The notes beneath the pieces were generated by a model that had not been told where the DNA came from, did not search any database, and saw only the letters and a list, made by a program, of their open reading frames with translations. Shown here piece after piece: positions 25,756-34,789 of a stretch of 52,777 bases of DNA; position 1 is the stretch's first letter; every line of letters begins with the position of its first letter. Source of the stretch: an uncultured Lachnospiraceae bacterium (GTDB taxonomy: Bacteria; Bacillota; Clostridia; Lachnospirales; Lachnospiraceae). The DNA is taken from assembly GCA_944381745.1 (NCBI GenBank), contig CALWMI010000094.1:1-52777 (forward strand). The letters are read 5' to 3'. The translations under genes and the position numbers were made by a program.

Positions 25756-27645
25756 GGTATGGGCGATCTCGTCCAGGAACTCCAGGAATTCGGAGAAACT
25801 GGAGGCAGATGCCAATTTTCGCACGTTGGCGGTGTCAGAGAGGATATCCACCAGGAAGTCGAAGATATGGCTGAATATTTTCCGGTCGGATTCCTGTACG
25901 CCGAGGAGCAGGATAAGCCGGACATTTTTCTGCCCCTCCCATAGGATGGGGGAACGGGGGATGGCGATGGATATGAAGCTGCGCAGGGCGTTGGCAGTGA
26001 GGGAGTGGGGGACGGCGACCTCGTGGAAGGCTGTCCCGGAGAGGGCTTCGCGCTTGAGGACATCGGGATAAAAGTCTTTTGAAATGAACCCAAGGCCGGC
26101 AGCCTGCGCACACATCTCTCTGAGAAGCTGGGAGGAATCGGCCTCCGGCGAGAGCAGGAAACACCGGCTGTCAAAAAAGCGTAGGAAATGCTTTTGGAAA
26201 AAATAATACTGCTTCTTGGAAAACAGTTTTTCCACCGCCTGCTGGATACAGGCGAAATCGTTGGAGGAGGGCAGGGAAGAGATCAGCACGAATTTCCCCT
26301 GGAACGCCATATCCGTGTCGCTGATTGTCAGGTCGGCAGAGTAGGATCCGGGATAATAGTCGCTGATGGAGACTACGTGGCGGATAATTCCTTTTTCACC
26401 AAGCGCTCGGATAATCTGCTCCAATATTTTCTGGTGGTAACCCCAATAATCGGAATAGATGTAGGTCACTGTCACCTGGTATTCGCTGTGGCTGGACAGG
26501 CAGGTGCACAGGTGGAACGCGATGTAAGTGATCTCGCTGTCAGAGACCGGCAGGCCGTAGTTCCGCTCCAGGATGTCTGCGATATATACCGATATGTCGT
26601 GGATCAGCGGGTAAGAATATTTGATTTTGCGGTCTAGGGGGCTGATGGAGGAATCTGCCATATCCCGCCTCATAAAGCAGCTCTTCAAGTGCAGGGTAAA
26701 TTTGACATAGAAGTTGTCGTCAAAGCGGGCGATCGGATAGCGCTCCTGCACCTTCCGGATGACATCCTGCGTAATGTGGATGTATTTCTCTTCTACGTAC
26801 TGCGGCAGATTTTCCGGCACAACCTGGGCGGGATCCTGGTAGGAGGCGGTGACCAGAAGATCTTTGCATAGCAGGGATTGCTCAAAATCAGAGAGAGAGA
26901 TGGCATACGCCTTCTCTATGGAGCGGCGGATATCCAGGGCTGCCCTGGTGAACAGGGGAGGGGCGGCAATTTCCTGCGCGTTTTTGGATAGAAATCCCCC
27001 GCGGATTCTCCAGATGCGGATGCCTGTGCGCAGGGACAGCTGGGCGAGGGAGTAGTCGTTGATATAGAGCGCGTTTTTGCGTACAGACTCCTTGAGGGAG
27101 CGGAGCAGGCCTGGGAATTTTTGCGCCAGGGCAGCAGGCAGACGGCGGCTGGAGAGGAAGGTGTTCCAGCTGTTGCCGTAAATATGGATGCGGATGAGAC
27201 GGCGTTTGTTTTCTTCGGTGCCGAGGAGAAAGCAGGCGTCTTTTTTGCGGGAAATCTGCAGGTCAAAGGCGGATACGATGGCGCGGAGATGCTGCAGGTC
27301 GTTTTCCAATGTGGAATCCGATATATAGAGTGCTTCCGCGGCGTCATATACGTCTATCCCGGAGGACGGCGCGGCATTTAAAAGCTGGAATAAGAGCTCC
27401 CTCTGGCGGCGCTGCGGAGTGTCTGCGTCTGCGCGGGCCGGCGGCAGCTGGGAAAACAACGTCCGGTTTAACCGGTATCCCCTGGGAGACGACTGTATCA
27501 CAAGAGCCTCCTTGTTGGCGGAGGCGATATAGTTTCGTATTTGCCGCTCCGATACGCCGAGGACGGCGGAGAGCTTAGAAGCAGGAACCCAATCGGCGGC
27601 TGTGTCCTGCAGGTATTGGATCAGATCGTTTCGTTTTCGGGACAT
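25753..27645 (-). CDS. BglG/LicR-type PRD transcriptional activator
   Basis: A 630-residue multidomain PTS regulator. An HTH lies at about 5-55 (VPASKLSAVLGVSERQIRNYI) and a second Mga-like HTH at about 80-140 (DVYDAAEALYISDSTLENDL). Two PRD modules follow. In PRD1 the expected phospho-His is Arg (QLSLRTGIRIWRIRGG). PRD2 keeps both (His319 in FTLHLKS, His378 in IAFHLCT). An EIIB-like region at about 390-445 lacks the Cys acceptor (TYIYSDYWGYHQKI). The EIIA domain at the C-terminus keeps the His in EVAVPHS (547). It is divergent from the HPr-EIIB-EIIC-EIIA-GH1 genes and very likely activates them when substrate is transported. AGGAAG precedes the ATG by 9 nt. Loss of two phosphorylation sites suggests a simplified switch. 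Confidence 0.85.
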   Translation of the reverse strand: MSRKRNDLIQYLQDTAADWVPASKLSAVLGVSERQIRNYIASANKEALVIQSSPRGYRLNRTLFSQLPPARADADTPQRRQRELLFQLLNAAPSSGIDVYDAAEALYISDSTLENDLQHLRAIVSAFDLQISRKKDACFLLGTEENKRRLIRIHIYGNSWNTFLSSRRLPAALAQKFPGLLRSLKESVRKNALYINDYSLAQLSLRTGIRIWRIRGGFLSKNAQEIAAPPLFTRAALDIRRSIEKAYAISLSDFEQSLLCKDLLVTASYQDPAQVVPENLPQYVEEKYIHITQDVIRKVQERYPIARFDDNFYVKFTLHLKSCFMRRDMADSSISPLDRKIKYSYPLIHDISVYIADILERNYGLPVSDSEITYIAFHLCTCLSSHSEYQVTVTYIYSDYWGYHQKILEQIIRALGEKGIIRHVVSISDYYPGSYSADLTISDTDMAFQGKFVLISSLPSSNDFACIQQAVEKLFSKKQYYFFQKHFLRFFDSRCFLLSPEADSSQLLREMCAQAAGLGFISKDFYPDVLKREALSGTAFHEVAVPHSLTANALRSFISIAIPRSPILWEGQKNVRLILLLGVQESDRKIFSHIFDFLVDILSDTANVRKLASASSFSEFLEFLDEIAHT

Positions 27646-27704
27646 GGGTACATTCTTCCTTTCCGCCGGATAGATAAACGGCTATTTTATCAAATTTATC
27701 ATAG

Positions 27705-27743
27705 CTGGAAAATGGCGTTGGTTCAATGTAATAAAATTTCCAG
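27705..27743. promoter_or_regulatory. inverted repeat in the PRD regulator-HPr intergenic region
   Basis: CTGGAAA (27705-27711) and TTTCCAG (27737-27743) form a perfect 7-bp inverted repeat in the AT-rich 186-nt divergent gap. It is a candidate operator for the PRD activator. No clear sigma-A promoter could be assigned in either direction. Confidence 0.35.
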
Positions 27744-27831
27744 TAGAGCGGAAATATATTTGTTTGAAGTGCACAAAAAAATAGGGTTAACTGAAGGTGT
27801 GAGGGAGAACCAGACAGAGAGGAGGAGACCA

Positions 27832-28098
27832 TTGAAAGCGTTTTCAGGGACAATCATCGAGAATGTGGGGCTGCATGCCCGGCCGGCTGCAGTGGCTGTG
27901 GAGGAGGCCAGCAAATATCAATCGGATATCACACTCTATTACCAGGATCGGACTGCGAATATGAAGTCGATCATCCAGATTATGAAAATCGGCGTGCCGG
28001 CTGGCGGACACATTGAAGTGCGCTGCCAGGGGGAAGATGAAGCCCAGGCGGCAGAGGGTATCCTGCAAACTTTGCAGGCAAAGCACATTGTGGGATGA
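27832..28098 (+). CDS. HPr-like phosphocarrier dedicated to the PTS operon
   Basis: 88 residues, full HPr length. It has the phosphorylatable His15 (NVGLHARPAAV) and the regulatory Ser46 (ANMKSIIQIMKIG). HPr carries phosphate from EI to EIIA. The start is TTG 27832, supported by GAGGAGGAG about 6 nt upstream. The frame stays open further upstream but translates to nonsense there. HPr is normally encoded once with ptsI elsewhere, so a copy opening a sugar operon suggests a private or alternative phosphate donor. The rest of the sequence diverges from housekeeping HPr (for example QDRTANMKS), so it is probably a paralogue. Confidence 0.88.
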   Translation: MKAFSGTIIENVGLHARPAAVAVEEASKYQSDITLYYQDRTANMKSIIQIMKIGVPAGGHIEVRCQGEDEAQAAEGILQTLQAKHIVG

Positions 28099-28144
28099 CA
28101 CACAGGAGCAAAGAGAAGAAGAAAAAGAAAGGAGGAAGATGCTG

Positions 28145-28459
28145 ATGAGGGAAGTATTGATTGTGTGCGGGGCAGGAGCATCCAGCGGGTTTATGGCAAA
28201 GAGTATCCGGCAGGAGCTAAAGAGAAGAGGGTTGGCAGAGCAGTATTCTTTTATCGCCCGCAGCGACTCAGAATTGGAGGAGTATATCGATGAGATTGAT
28301 ATACTGCTGCTGGGGCCGCATTTAAAGTATATGTATGAGAGCATGAAGAAGGAGTGCGAGCCCTACGGCATACCGGTGTATGTCATTGACCAGAAGGCCT
28401 ACGGTATGTTGGACGGAGGGGCGATTGTAGATTTTGTGCTGGAAAAATTCGGGGAATAG
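28145..28459 (+). CDS. PTS EIIB component, lactose/cellobiose family
   Basis: About 104 residues. The phospho-acceptor Cys8 is in VLIVCGAGASSGFMA, the exact Lac-family EIIB loop. The remainder (DEIDILLLGPHLKYMYESMK, then VYVIDQKAYGMLDGG) matches the cellobiose/lichenan EIIB fold. It passes phosphate from EIIA to the incoming sugar. ATG 28145 gives 9 nt from GGAGG; ATG 28139, two codons earlier, is possible but only 3 nt away. It is the second gene of the operon. Confidence 0.92.
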   Translation: MREVLIVCGAGASSGFMAKSIRQELKRRGLAEQYSFIARSDSELEEYIDEIDILLLGPHLKYMYESMKKECEPYGIPVYVIDQKAYGMLDGGAIVDFVLEKFGE

Positions 28460-28482
28460 AAAGATTGACAGGGGGTAGTTTC

Positions 28483-29751
28483 ATGCAAAAATTTATGGGG
28501 TTCATGACGGACAAAGTGGCGCCGAAGATGAATGTTATAACGAGAAACCCGTATGTATCGGCGGTGCAGGATGCAATTTTGACCACAATGCCGCTCATAT
28601 TTATCGGGACAATCGGGACCGTGCTGGATACAATCCGGGAGGCATTTCCCGCCTTCCCGAACTGCAGCGGGTTCAGCACCTTTTCCTTTAATTTGTTGTC
28701 TCTGTTTTTAGCCTTTTTGATACCGAGCTTTATCATGGAGAAAAAGAAACAGAGGAGGACGAGGAACCAGGCGGGGCTGGCAGGGCTTTCCCTGTTCATT
28801 ATGATTATATGCCCTGTGATTGCGGATGATAAATTTACCGTGTCCTTTAAGGCGCTGGGCGCAGGCGGTATGATCGCCGCTATTTTCACCGGTGTTTTTG
28901 TGGGCTGGGTGATGAGCGCCTTCGGGAAGCTGCATCTGTTCAAGGAGGACAGCGCCGTCCCGGATTTTGTGACGGTGTGGTTTGACACCCTGATCCCAAT
29001 TTTGCTGATTCTGCTGGTGGGCTGGGTTGCTACCTCGGTGGCCGGCTTAAATATTCTGGAGCTGATTACAAATTTCTTTATGCCGCTGGTCAATTTCGGG
29101 GAGACCTTCTGGGGATTTGTGCTGGTAAACTTCTTGACTATGGCTTTCCTGTACTCGTTTGGCATTTCCACATGGGTGCTCTACTCGGTTATGTCGGTGA
29201 TCTGCCTGACGGGTATCGCGGCAAATGAAGCGGCGGTGGCTGCAGGGGCAGCCGCGACAAACATCCACGTGTACGAGGTGACCTGGATTATGACGATCGG
29301 CGGAGGCGGTGCAACCTTTGCCCTGTCGATTATGATGTGTTTCCTGGCAAAATCTAAGCGGCTGAAGCTGATGGGCGAGACGTGTTTCATACCGAGCATT
29401 TTTAATATTAATGAGCCGCTTGTGTACGGGACGCCGATTGTGTTTAATCCAATCCTGATGATTCCCATGTGGCTGTGCGGATTCATCCTGCCGTGCATCA
29501 CGTGGGCGGCCTTCAAACTATCCCTGGTGCCAATTCCCACCAAGGTGTTTGAAATGTGGTATCTGCCCAAGTTTATCTTTGCATACTTTTCCACAGGATC
29601 CCTGCGGGGAGTCCTGCTGGCAGTCGTCCTCTTCGCCGTGTCATGGGTCATATACTGGCCATTCTTTAAGGTGTATGACCGGCAGGTATGCCAGGAGGAG
29701 GCGGCATCTCTGGAAAAGCAGCAGGTGCAGGCCGCAAGAGGGGAACAATAA
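28483..29751 (+). CDS. PTS EIIC permease, lactose/cellobiose family
   Basis: About 422 residues with around ten membrane segments. N-terminal NPYVSAVQDAILTTMPLIFIGT and the substrate-site loop FIPSIFNINEPLVYGTPIVFNP are hallmarks of the Lac-type EIIC family (CelB/LicC). It transports and phosphorylates a disaccharide or beta-glycoside. ATG 28483 has AGGGGG about 8 nt upstream; an in-frame ATG six codons earlier is less likely. Base composition is a little more AT-rich than the surrounding genes. Confidence 0.93.
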   Translation: MQKFMGFMTDKVAPKMNVITRNPYVSAVQDAILTTMPLIFIGTIGTVLDTIREAFPAFPNCSGFSTFSFNLLSLFLAFLIPSFIMEKKKQRRTRNQAGLAGLSLFIMIICPVIADDKFTVSFKALGAGGMIAAIFTGVFVGWVMSAFGKLHLFKEDSAVPDFVTVWFDTLIPILLILLVGWVATSVAGLNILELITNFFMPLVNFGETFWGFVLVNFLTMAFLYSFGISTWVLYSVMSVICLTGIAANEAAVAAGAAATNIHVYEVTWIMTIGGGGATFALSIMMCFLAKSKRLKLMGETCFIPSIFNINEPLVYGTPIVFNPILMIPMWLCGFILPCITWAAFKLSLVPIPTKVFEMWYLPKFIFAYFSTGSLRGVLLAVVLFAVSWVIYWPFFKVYDRQVCQEEAASLEKQQVQAARGEQ

Positions 29752-29771
29752 GACGGTAAAGGAGAACAATT

Positions 29772-30110
29772 ATGGGAGAATATTCGATTGAGGAGCTGAA
29801 CAGCTCTTCCATGCAGATCATCCTACATGCGGGCAACGCGAGGGAACTGTATAATGAAGCGCTGGATCAGGCGGAAGCAGGCATGGAAAGCGCTGTGGGA
29901 AGCCTGCTGGATGCGGCGGAGGAGGAGGTCGTCTGCGCCCACAGGATACAGACGCGCCTCATCCAGGGGGCGATCGAGCAGGAACATCCGGATATGACGG
30001 TGTTATTTATCCACGCGCAGGATACCTTGATGTCGGTGGACAGCGAATACCGCCTTGTGAAGAGACTGATAAAATTGTACGGGAAATTGGCAGAAATGGG
30101 GGAACGATAA
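29772..30110 (+). CDS. PTS EIIA component, lactose/cellobiose family
   Basis: 112 residues. The helical Lac-EIIA fold is recognised by SMQIILHAGNARELYNEAL, CAHRIQTRLIQGAIEQ and the phospho-His81 in VLFIHAQDTLM. It accepts phosphate from HPr and gives it to EIIB. AGGAGAAC precedes the ATG. The GH1 gene begins 3 nt after its stop. Confidence 0.93.
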   Translation: MGEYSIEELNSSSMQIILHAGNARELYNEALDQAEAGMESAVGSLLDAAEEEVVCAHRIQTRLIQGAIEQEHPDMTVLFIHAQDTLMSVDSEYRLVKRLIKLYGKLAEMGER

Positions 30111-31541
<1,431 letters not shown>

Positions 31542-31572
31542 CAAAGAAGCGCAGACGCTAAGATAAGTAGAC

Positions 31573-31626
31573 AGAGGATGTCCTGGCTGTAAAGGAATGG
31601 TTTGCAGCCTGGGGACATCCTCTTTG
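31573..31626 (+). terminator. terminator of the PTS operon
   Basis: AGAGGATGTCC (31573-31583) pairs with GGACATCCTCT (31613-31623), with inner pairing (GGCTG/CAGCC), followed by a short T-rich tail. Confidence 0.75.
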
Positions 31627-31742
31627 CTTCCCGGGCGATATCCCAGGGTAGATGCGAATATGATGGAGGCAAAGTTTTGCCAGTGCTGCCCAAGGGCGGA
31701 AATCAGTTGCCAAAGTTATCACGGCGAGGTTTCACAGATGGA

Positions 31743-31771
31743 TTGACACGTTTTTTGAAACATTATATGCT
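31743..31771 (+). promoter_or_regulatory. promoter for the aldo/keto reductase gene
   Basis: Perfect TTGACA (31743-31748), 17-nt spacer, TATGCT (31766-31771). A small hairpin (GCCGCC-GGG-GGCGGC, 31797-31811) lies in the leader. The 288-nt gap otherwise holds only the upstream terminator. Confidence 0.75.
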
Positions 31772-31829
31772 ATCTTAAGAGAACATCAGAAAAACAGCCG
31801 CCGGGGGCGGCAGAGAGGGTGTGGGAAGG

Positions 31830-32969
31830 ATGGTTTACAGAAATTTTCAGGATGAGAAGCTGTCGATGCTGGGCTTTGGAGCCATGCGGATGCCGGTGGC
31901 AGACGGGGACGATGCGAAGATTGTGGAGGCCGAGGCTGCGCGGATGGTGGACCGGGCGATGGAGGCCGGCATCAATTACTATGATACCGCCTGGGGCTAC
32001 CACGGCGGGAACTCTGAGCGGGTGCTGGGGAAAGCGCTGGGCAAGTATCCCAGGGAGAGCTTTTTCCTGGCGGATAAATTTCCGGGCTACGACCTGGGCA
32101 ACATGGATAAGGTGGAGGAGATCTTTGAGGAGCAGCTGAAAAAATGCGGCGTGGACTATTTTGACTTCTACCTGTTCCACAACGTGTGTGAGATGAACAT
32201 TGACGCCTACCTGGATCCCAAGTACGGTATCTTCGATTATCTGCGCAGACAGCGGGACGCAGGCCGGATCCGGCATCTGGGCTTCTCCGCCCACGGGAAC
32301 TGCCAGGTTATGGAGCGTTTCCTGAAAGCCTACGGCAAAGACATGGAATTTGGGCAGATCCAGCTGAATTACCTGGACTGGGAGTTCCAGGACGGGAAGG
32401 ACAAGGTGAAGCTGCTGGCGGGATACAGCATCCCGGTGTGGGTCATGGAGCCGCTGCGGGGCGGACGGCTTGCCTCCCTGGATGGGGAGGCGCAGGAGAA
32501 GCTGCGCGCCCTGCGGCCGCAGGAGGAAATTCCAGCCTGGGCGTTCCGGTTCCTGCAGAGGATTCCGCAGGTGGCCGTGATTCTCTCCGGCATGTCCGAT
32601 ATGGCGCAGCGGGAGGCCAATATCCGCACCTTTGGGGAGGAGAGGCCGCTGAACGGGGAGGAGACGGCTGCGCTGCTGGCCATCGCGTCGGAGATGACGG
32701 GGAAGAGCGTGCTTCCCTGTACCGCCTGCCATTACTGTACCAGCCACTGCCCGCAGGGGTTGGATATCCCCATGCTGCTGGGCCTCTACAATGAGCACTG
32801 CTTCACCCAGGGCGGTTTTATCGCGCCGATGGCGCTGGAGGCGGTGCCGGAGGATAAGCAGCCTTCCGCCTGCATCGGGTGCAGGAGCTGCGAGGCTGTC
32901 TGTCCCCAGCAGATCAAAATCTCGGAGGCGCTGGCGGATTTTGCGGAGAAATTGAAGGAAGCGGAGTAA
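31830..32969 (+). CDS. aldo/keto reductase with C-terminal 4Fe-4S ferredoxin motifs
   Basis: About 379 residues. The N-terminal two-thirds is an AKR barrel: LSMLGFGAMRMPV, GINYYDTAWGYHGGNSE with the catalytic Tyr, FFLADKFP, FDFYLFHNV and GRIRHLGFSAHGN. The C-terminus has two Cys clusters, CTACHYCTSHCPQGL and CIGCRSCEAVCPQQI, as in the clostridial ferredoxin-containing AKR family. These are thought to couple carbonyl or flavin reduction to ferredoxin in anaerobes; the substrate is unknown. ATG 31830 is used because GAGAGGG lies about 10 nt upstream. A GTG at 31821 is possible. Confidence 0.9.
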   Translation: MVYRNFQDEKLSMLGFGAMRMPVADGDDAKIVEAEAARMVDRAMEAGINYYDTAWGYHGGNSERVLGKALGKYPRESFFLADKFPGYDLGNMDKVEEIFEEQLKKCGVDYFDFYLFHNVCEMNIDAYLDPKYGIFDYLRRQRDAGRIRHLGFSAHGNCQVMERFLKAYGKDMEFGQIQLNYLDWEFQDGKDKVKLLAGYSIPVWVMEPLRGGRLASLDGEAQEKLRALRPQEEIPAWAFRFLQRIPQVAVILSGMSDMAQREANIRTFGEERPLNGEETAALLAIASEMTGKSVLPCTACHYCTSHCPQGLDIPMLLGLYNEHCFTQGGFIAPMALEAVPEDKQPSACIGCRSCEAVCPQQIKISEALADFAEKLKEAE

Positions 32970-32974
32970 TCAGA

Positions 32975-33028
32975 AAGAGGCGAAGCAGCCGGGGCAGGCG
33001 GAGCAATCCGAAGAGGCGAAGCAGCCGG
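32975..33028 (+). repeat. two copies of an 18-bp direct repeat
   Basis: AAGAGGCGAAGCAGCCGG occurs at 32975-32992 and 33011-33028 exactly, 36 bp apart, just after the AKR stop codon and before the hydrolase gene. Confidence 0.85.
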
Positions 33029-33058
33029 AGAAGACCGGCAGATAAGGGGGATAGAGCT

Positions 33059-33583
33059 ATGAGAAACATATTGGTGGTCGTGGACATGCAGAAGGATTTT
33101 GTAGACGGGGCGCTTGGCACGCCGGAGGCCCAGGAGATTGTGGGGGCGGTGATGGACAAGATCCGCTCTTACCCGCCGGAGAACATTTACGCGACGCGGG
33201 ACACCCACGGGCTGGATTACTTGGAGACGGCGGAGGGGCGGCGTCTGCCGGTGGTGCACTGTGTCAAAGGGACGCCCGGCTGGGAGCTGTATCCAGGGGT
33301 GAAGGAGCTGCTGGCGGACGCTGTGATTGTGGACAAGCCTACCTTTGGCTCCGTGGAGCTTGCCCAGATGCTGGCGGCGGAGAATGAGAAGGAGGAGCTG
33401 GAGATCGAGCTGATCGGGCTGTGCACAGACATCTGTGTGGTGTCTAACGCCCTGCTCTTGAAGGCATTCATGCCCGAGGTGAAGATCGCTGTGGACGCCT
33501 CCTGCTGCGCGGGCGTGACCAAGGAAAGCCATGGAGCAGCCCTCCAGACGATGGATATGTGCCAGATTTTCGTGCGCGGCTGA
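33059..33583 (+). CDS. cysteine hydrolase of the isochorismatase/nicotinamidase family
   Basis: About 174 residues. The catalytic Asp is in ILVVVDMQKDF, Lys in HCVKGTPGWELYPG, and Cys in LIGLCTDICVVSNAL. The ATRDTHG segment followed by PVVHCVKGT resembles the metal-binding Asp/His set of PncA nicotinamidases, though one expected His appears as Tyr (DYLET). A role in NAD salvage (nicotinamide to nicotinate) is likely and fits with pncB lying 3.7 kb downstream, but other amidases of this fold cannot be excluded. The start has GGGGG about 8 nt upstream. Confidence 0.85.
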   Translation: MRNILVVVDMQKDFVDGALGTPEAQEIVGAVMDKIRSYPPENIYATRDTHGLDYLETAEGRRLPVVHCVKGTPGWELYPGVKELLADAVIVDKPTFGSVELAQMLAAENEKEELEIELIGLCTDICVVSNALLLKAFMPEVKIAVDASCCAGVTKESHGAALQTMDMCQIFVRG

Positions 33584-33587
33584 CAGA

Positions 33588-33674
33588 CTGCCGGGAAAAG
33601 GCGGACGGAAGGCTGGGGAAAGGCGGACAGGCTGCCGGGAAAAGGCAGACGGAGTGCCGGGGAAAGGCTGACAG
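33588..33674 (+). repeat. four degenerate tandem repeats of about 22 bp
   Basis: Four units resembling TGCCGGGAAAAGGCGGACGG lie end to end just past the hydrolase stop codon, with small differences. No coding frame supports them. Confidence 0.75.
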
Positions 33675-33832
33675 ATTGCACACAAATATGTGCACGGACT
33701 GGCCGAAAGAGGCGCAGGTATAAATCCCTTCATTTTACAGATACTACCTTTACAGGAAATAAGCCGCTGGAGGCGTGCGTGTCCTTGCAAACCAAGGATA
33801 AACGTAAGAAAGTAAGATGGAGGAATTTTTCT

Positions 33833-34381
33833 ATGAAAGCAACGGGAATCGTAAGAAGGATAGACGACCTGGGAAGGGTGGTAATCCCCAAGGAGATCCG
33901 CAGGACGCTGCGGATCCGGGAGGGGACGCCGCTGGAAATCTTTACGGACCGGGAGGGGGAAATTATCCTGAAGAAATATTCGCCCATCGGCGAGCTGGGA
34001 ACCTTCGCCAAGCAGTACGCGGAGTCCCTGGCCTACACCACCGGGCTGACGGTGTGCGTCTGCGACCGCGACCAGGTGATCGCTGTGGCGGGGGGCTCCA
34101 GGAAGGAGCTTCTGGGGAAAAATATCAGCAAACAGCTGGAGACAGTGATTGAGGACCGGGAAAACATCCTGGTGGACGACAAGGAGTACAAATATATCAA
34201 GGTGACAGATACGGACAGCGAAGACTTTCGGGGCCAGGCCATCAGCCCCATCATCTGCGAGGGAGACGCCATCGGCGCGGTGGTGATCCTGGGCAAGGAG
34301 CAGCAGGAGCTGCTGGGGGAGACGGAGCAGAAGCTGGCCATATCCGCCGCAGGCTTCCTGGGAAAGCAGATGGAGCAGTAG
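33833..34381 (+). CDS. spoVT: stage V sporulation protein T
   Basis: About 182 residues. The N-terminal AbrB-type swapped-hairpin domain reads MKATGIVRRIDDLGRVVIPK, then EIRRTLRIREGTPLEIFTD. The C-terminal GAF-like domain (about 55-180) includes SLAYTTGLTVCVCDRDQVIAV and AISPIICEGDAIGAVVIL. SpoVT regulates late forespore genes under sigma-G. ATG 33833 has GGAGGA about 8 nt upstream. The 249-nt gap before it contains the repeat tract and no clear sigma-A promoter; forespore promoters were not resolved by eye. It is the last core gene before the AT-rich island. Confidence 0.95.
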   Translation: MKATGIVRRIDDLGRVVIPKEIRRTLRIREGTPLEIFTDREGEIILKKYSPIGELGTFAKQYAESLAYTTGLTVCVCDRDQVIAVAGGSRKELLGKNISKQLETVIEDRENILVDDKEYKYIKVTDTDSEDFRGQAISPIICEGDAIGAVVILGKEQQELLGETEQKLAISAAGFLGKQMEQ

Positions 34382-34530
34382 GCTGGGCGAAGGGAAGGGG
34401 CTATCTCGCAGAATGCAGGCCTTTGAAGGTGTTTGAAGGGCTTGGATTTTGCTGTGGATGGCCTCTTCTTTTTTGCGAAAAATCATTCCCTGAACAGCAA
34501 AACCCGCTGAGCGTTTTGGGAAATCTGTGG

Positions 34531-34536
34531 TATAAT
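34531..34536 (+). promoter_or_regulatory. possible -10 element at the left edge of the AT-rich island
   Basis: TATAAT at 34531-34536, about 50 nt before the 66-codon frame, with no convincing -35. It probably reads into the ATPase-nuclease genes. The 207-nt gap holds nothing else. Confidence 0.45.
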
Positions 34537-34588
34537 GAAAAGCAGGCGCAATTCACGAAGGGTAAGATAGAGTGGCGGGAGGATTTGC

Positions 34589-34789
34589 ATGGATCATACA
34601 TATCCGTACATCGCATCTTTGACGAGAGAGCTATTTTTGTTTTATGAGATGCGGTCTTATGAGGAAAGGATTCACCATTTGGCAGACCAGATGATTGCCA
34701 TTGATTTGGACGATGGTGTGAAGGTCAACTATGCAAAATTCCAGGATGTTTTGGCAAGAATAAAAATAAAGAGAGGTGCTCCGATATGA
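34589..34789 (+). pseudogene. C-terminal remnant of a PglX-like BREX DNA methyltransferase
   Basis: A 66-codon frame with its own ATG and a GGGAGGAT site 6 nt upstream. Residues from about 14 on ([20 protein letters not shown], then [22 protein letters not shown]) match the extreme C-terminus of PglX-type adenine methyltransferases of BREX systems, which are over 1,000 residues long. The first 13 residues do not fit and probably come from the deletion junction. It overlaps the next gene by 4 nt (ATGA), as if the original pglX was translationally coupled to it. It cannot be a working methyltransferase. The family match is from memory of the C-terminal pattern. Confidence 0.65.

Noticed and set aside
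29772-30110. EIIA as a methylglyoxal- or nitrogen-type regulator
   Set aside because: The HAQDTLM phospho-His motif and length are those of the lactose/cellobiose EIIA family.
34423-34647. 74-codon frame at the left edge of the island
   Set aside because: No ribosome binding site, contains the promoter-like TATAAT and no recognisable sequence.
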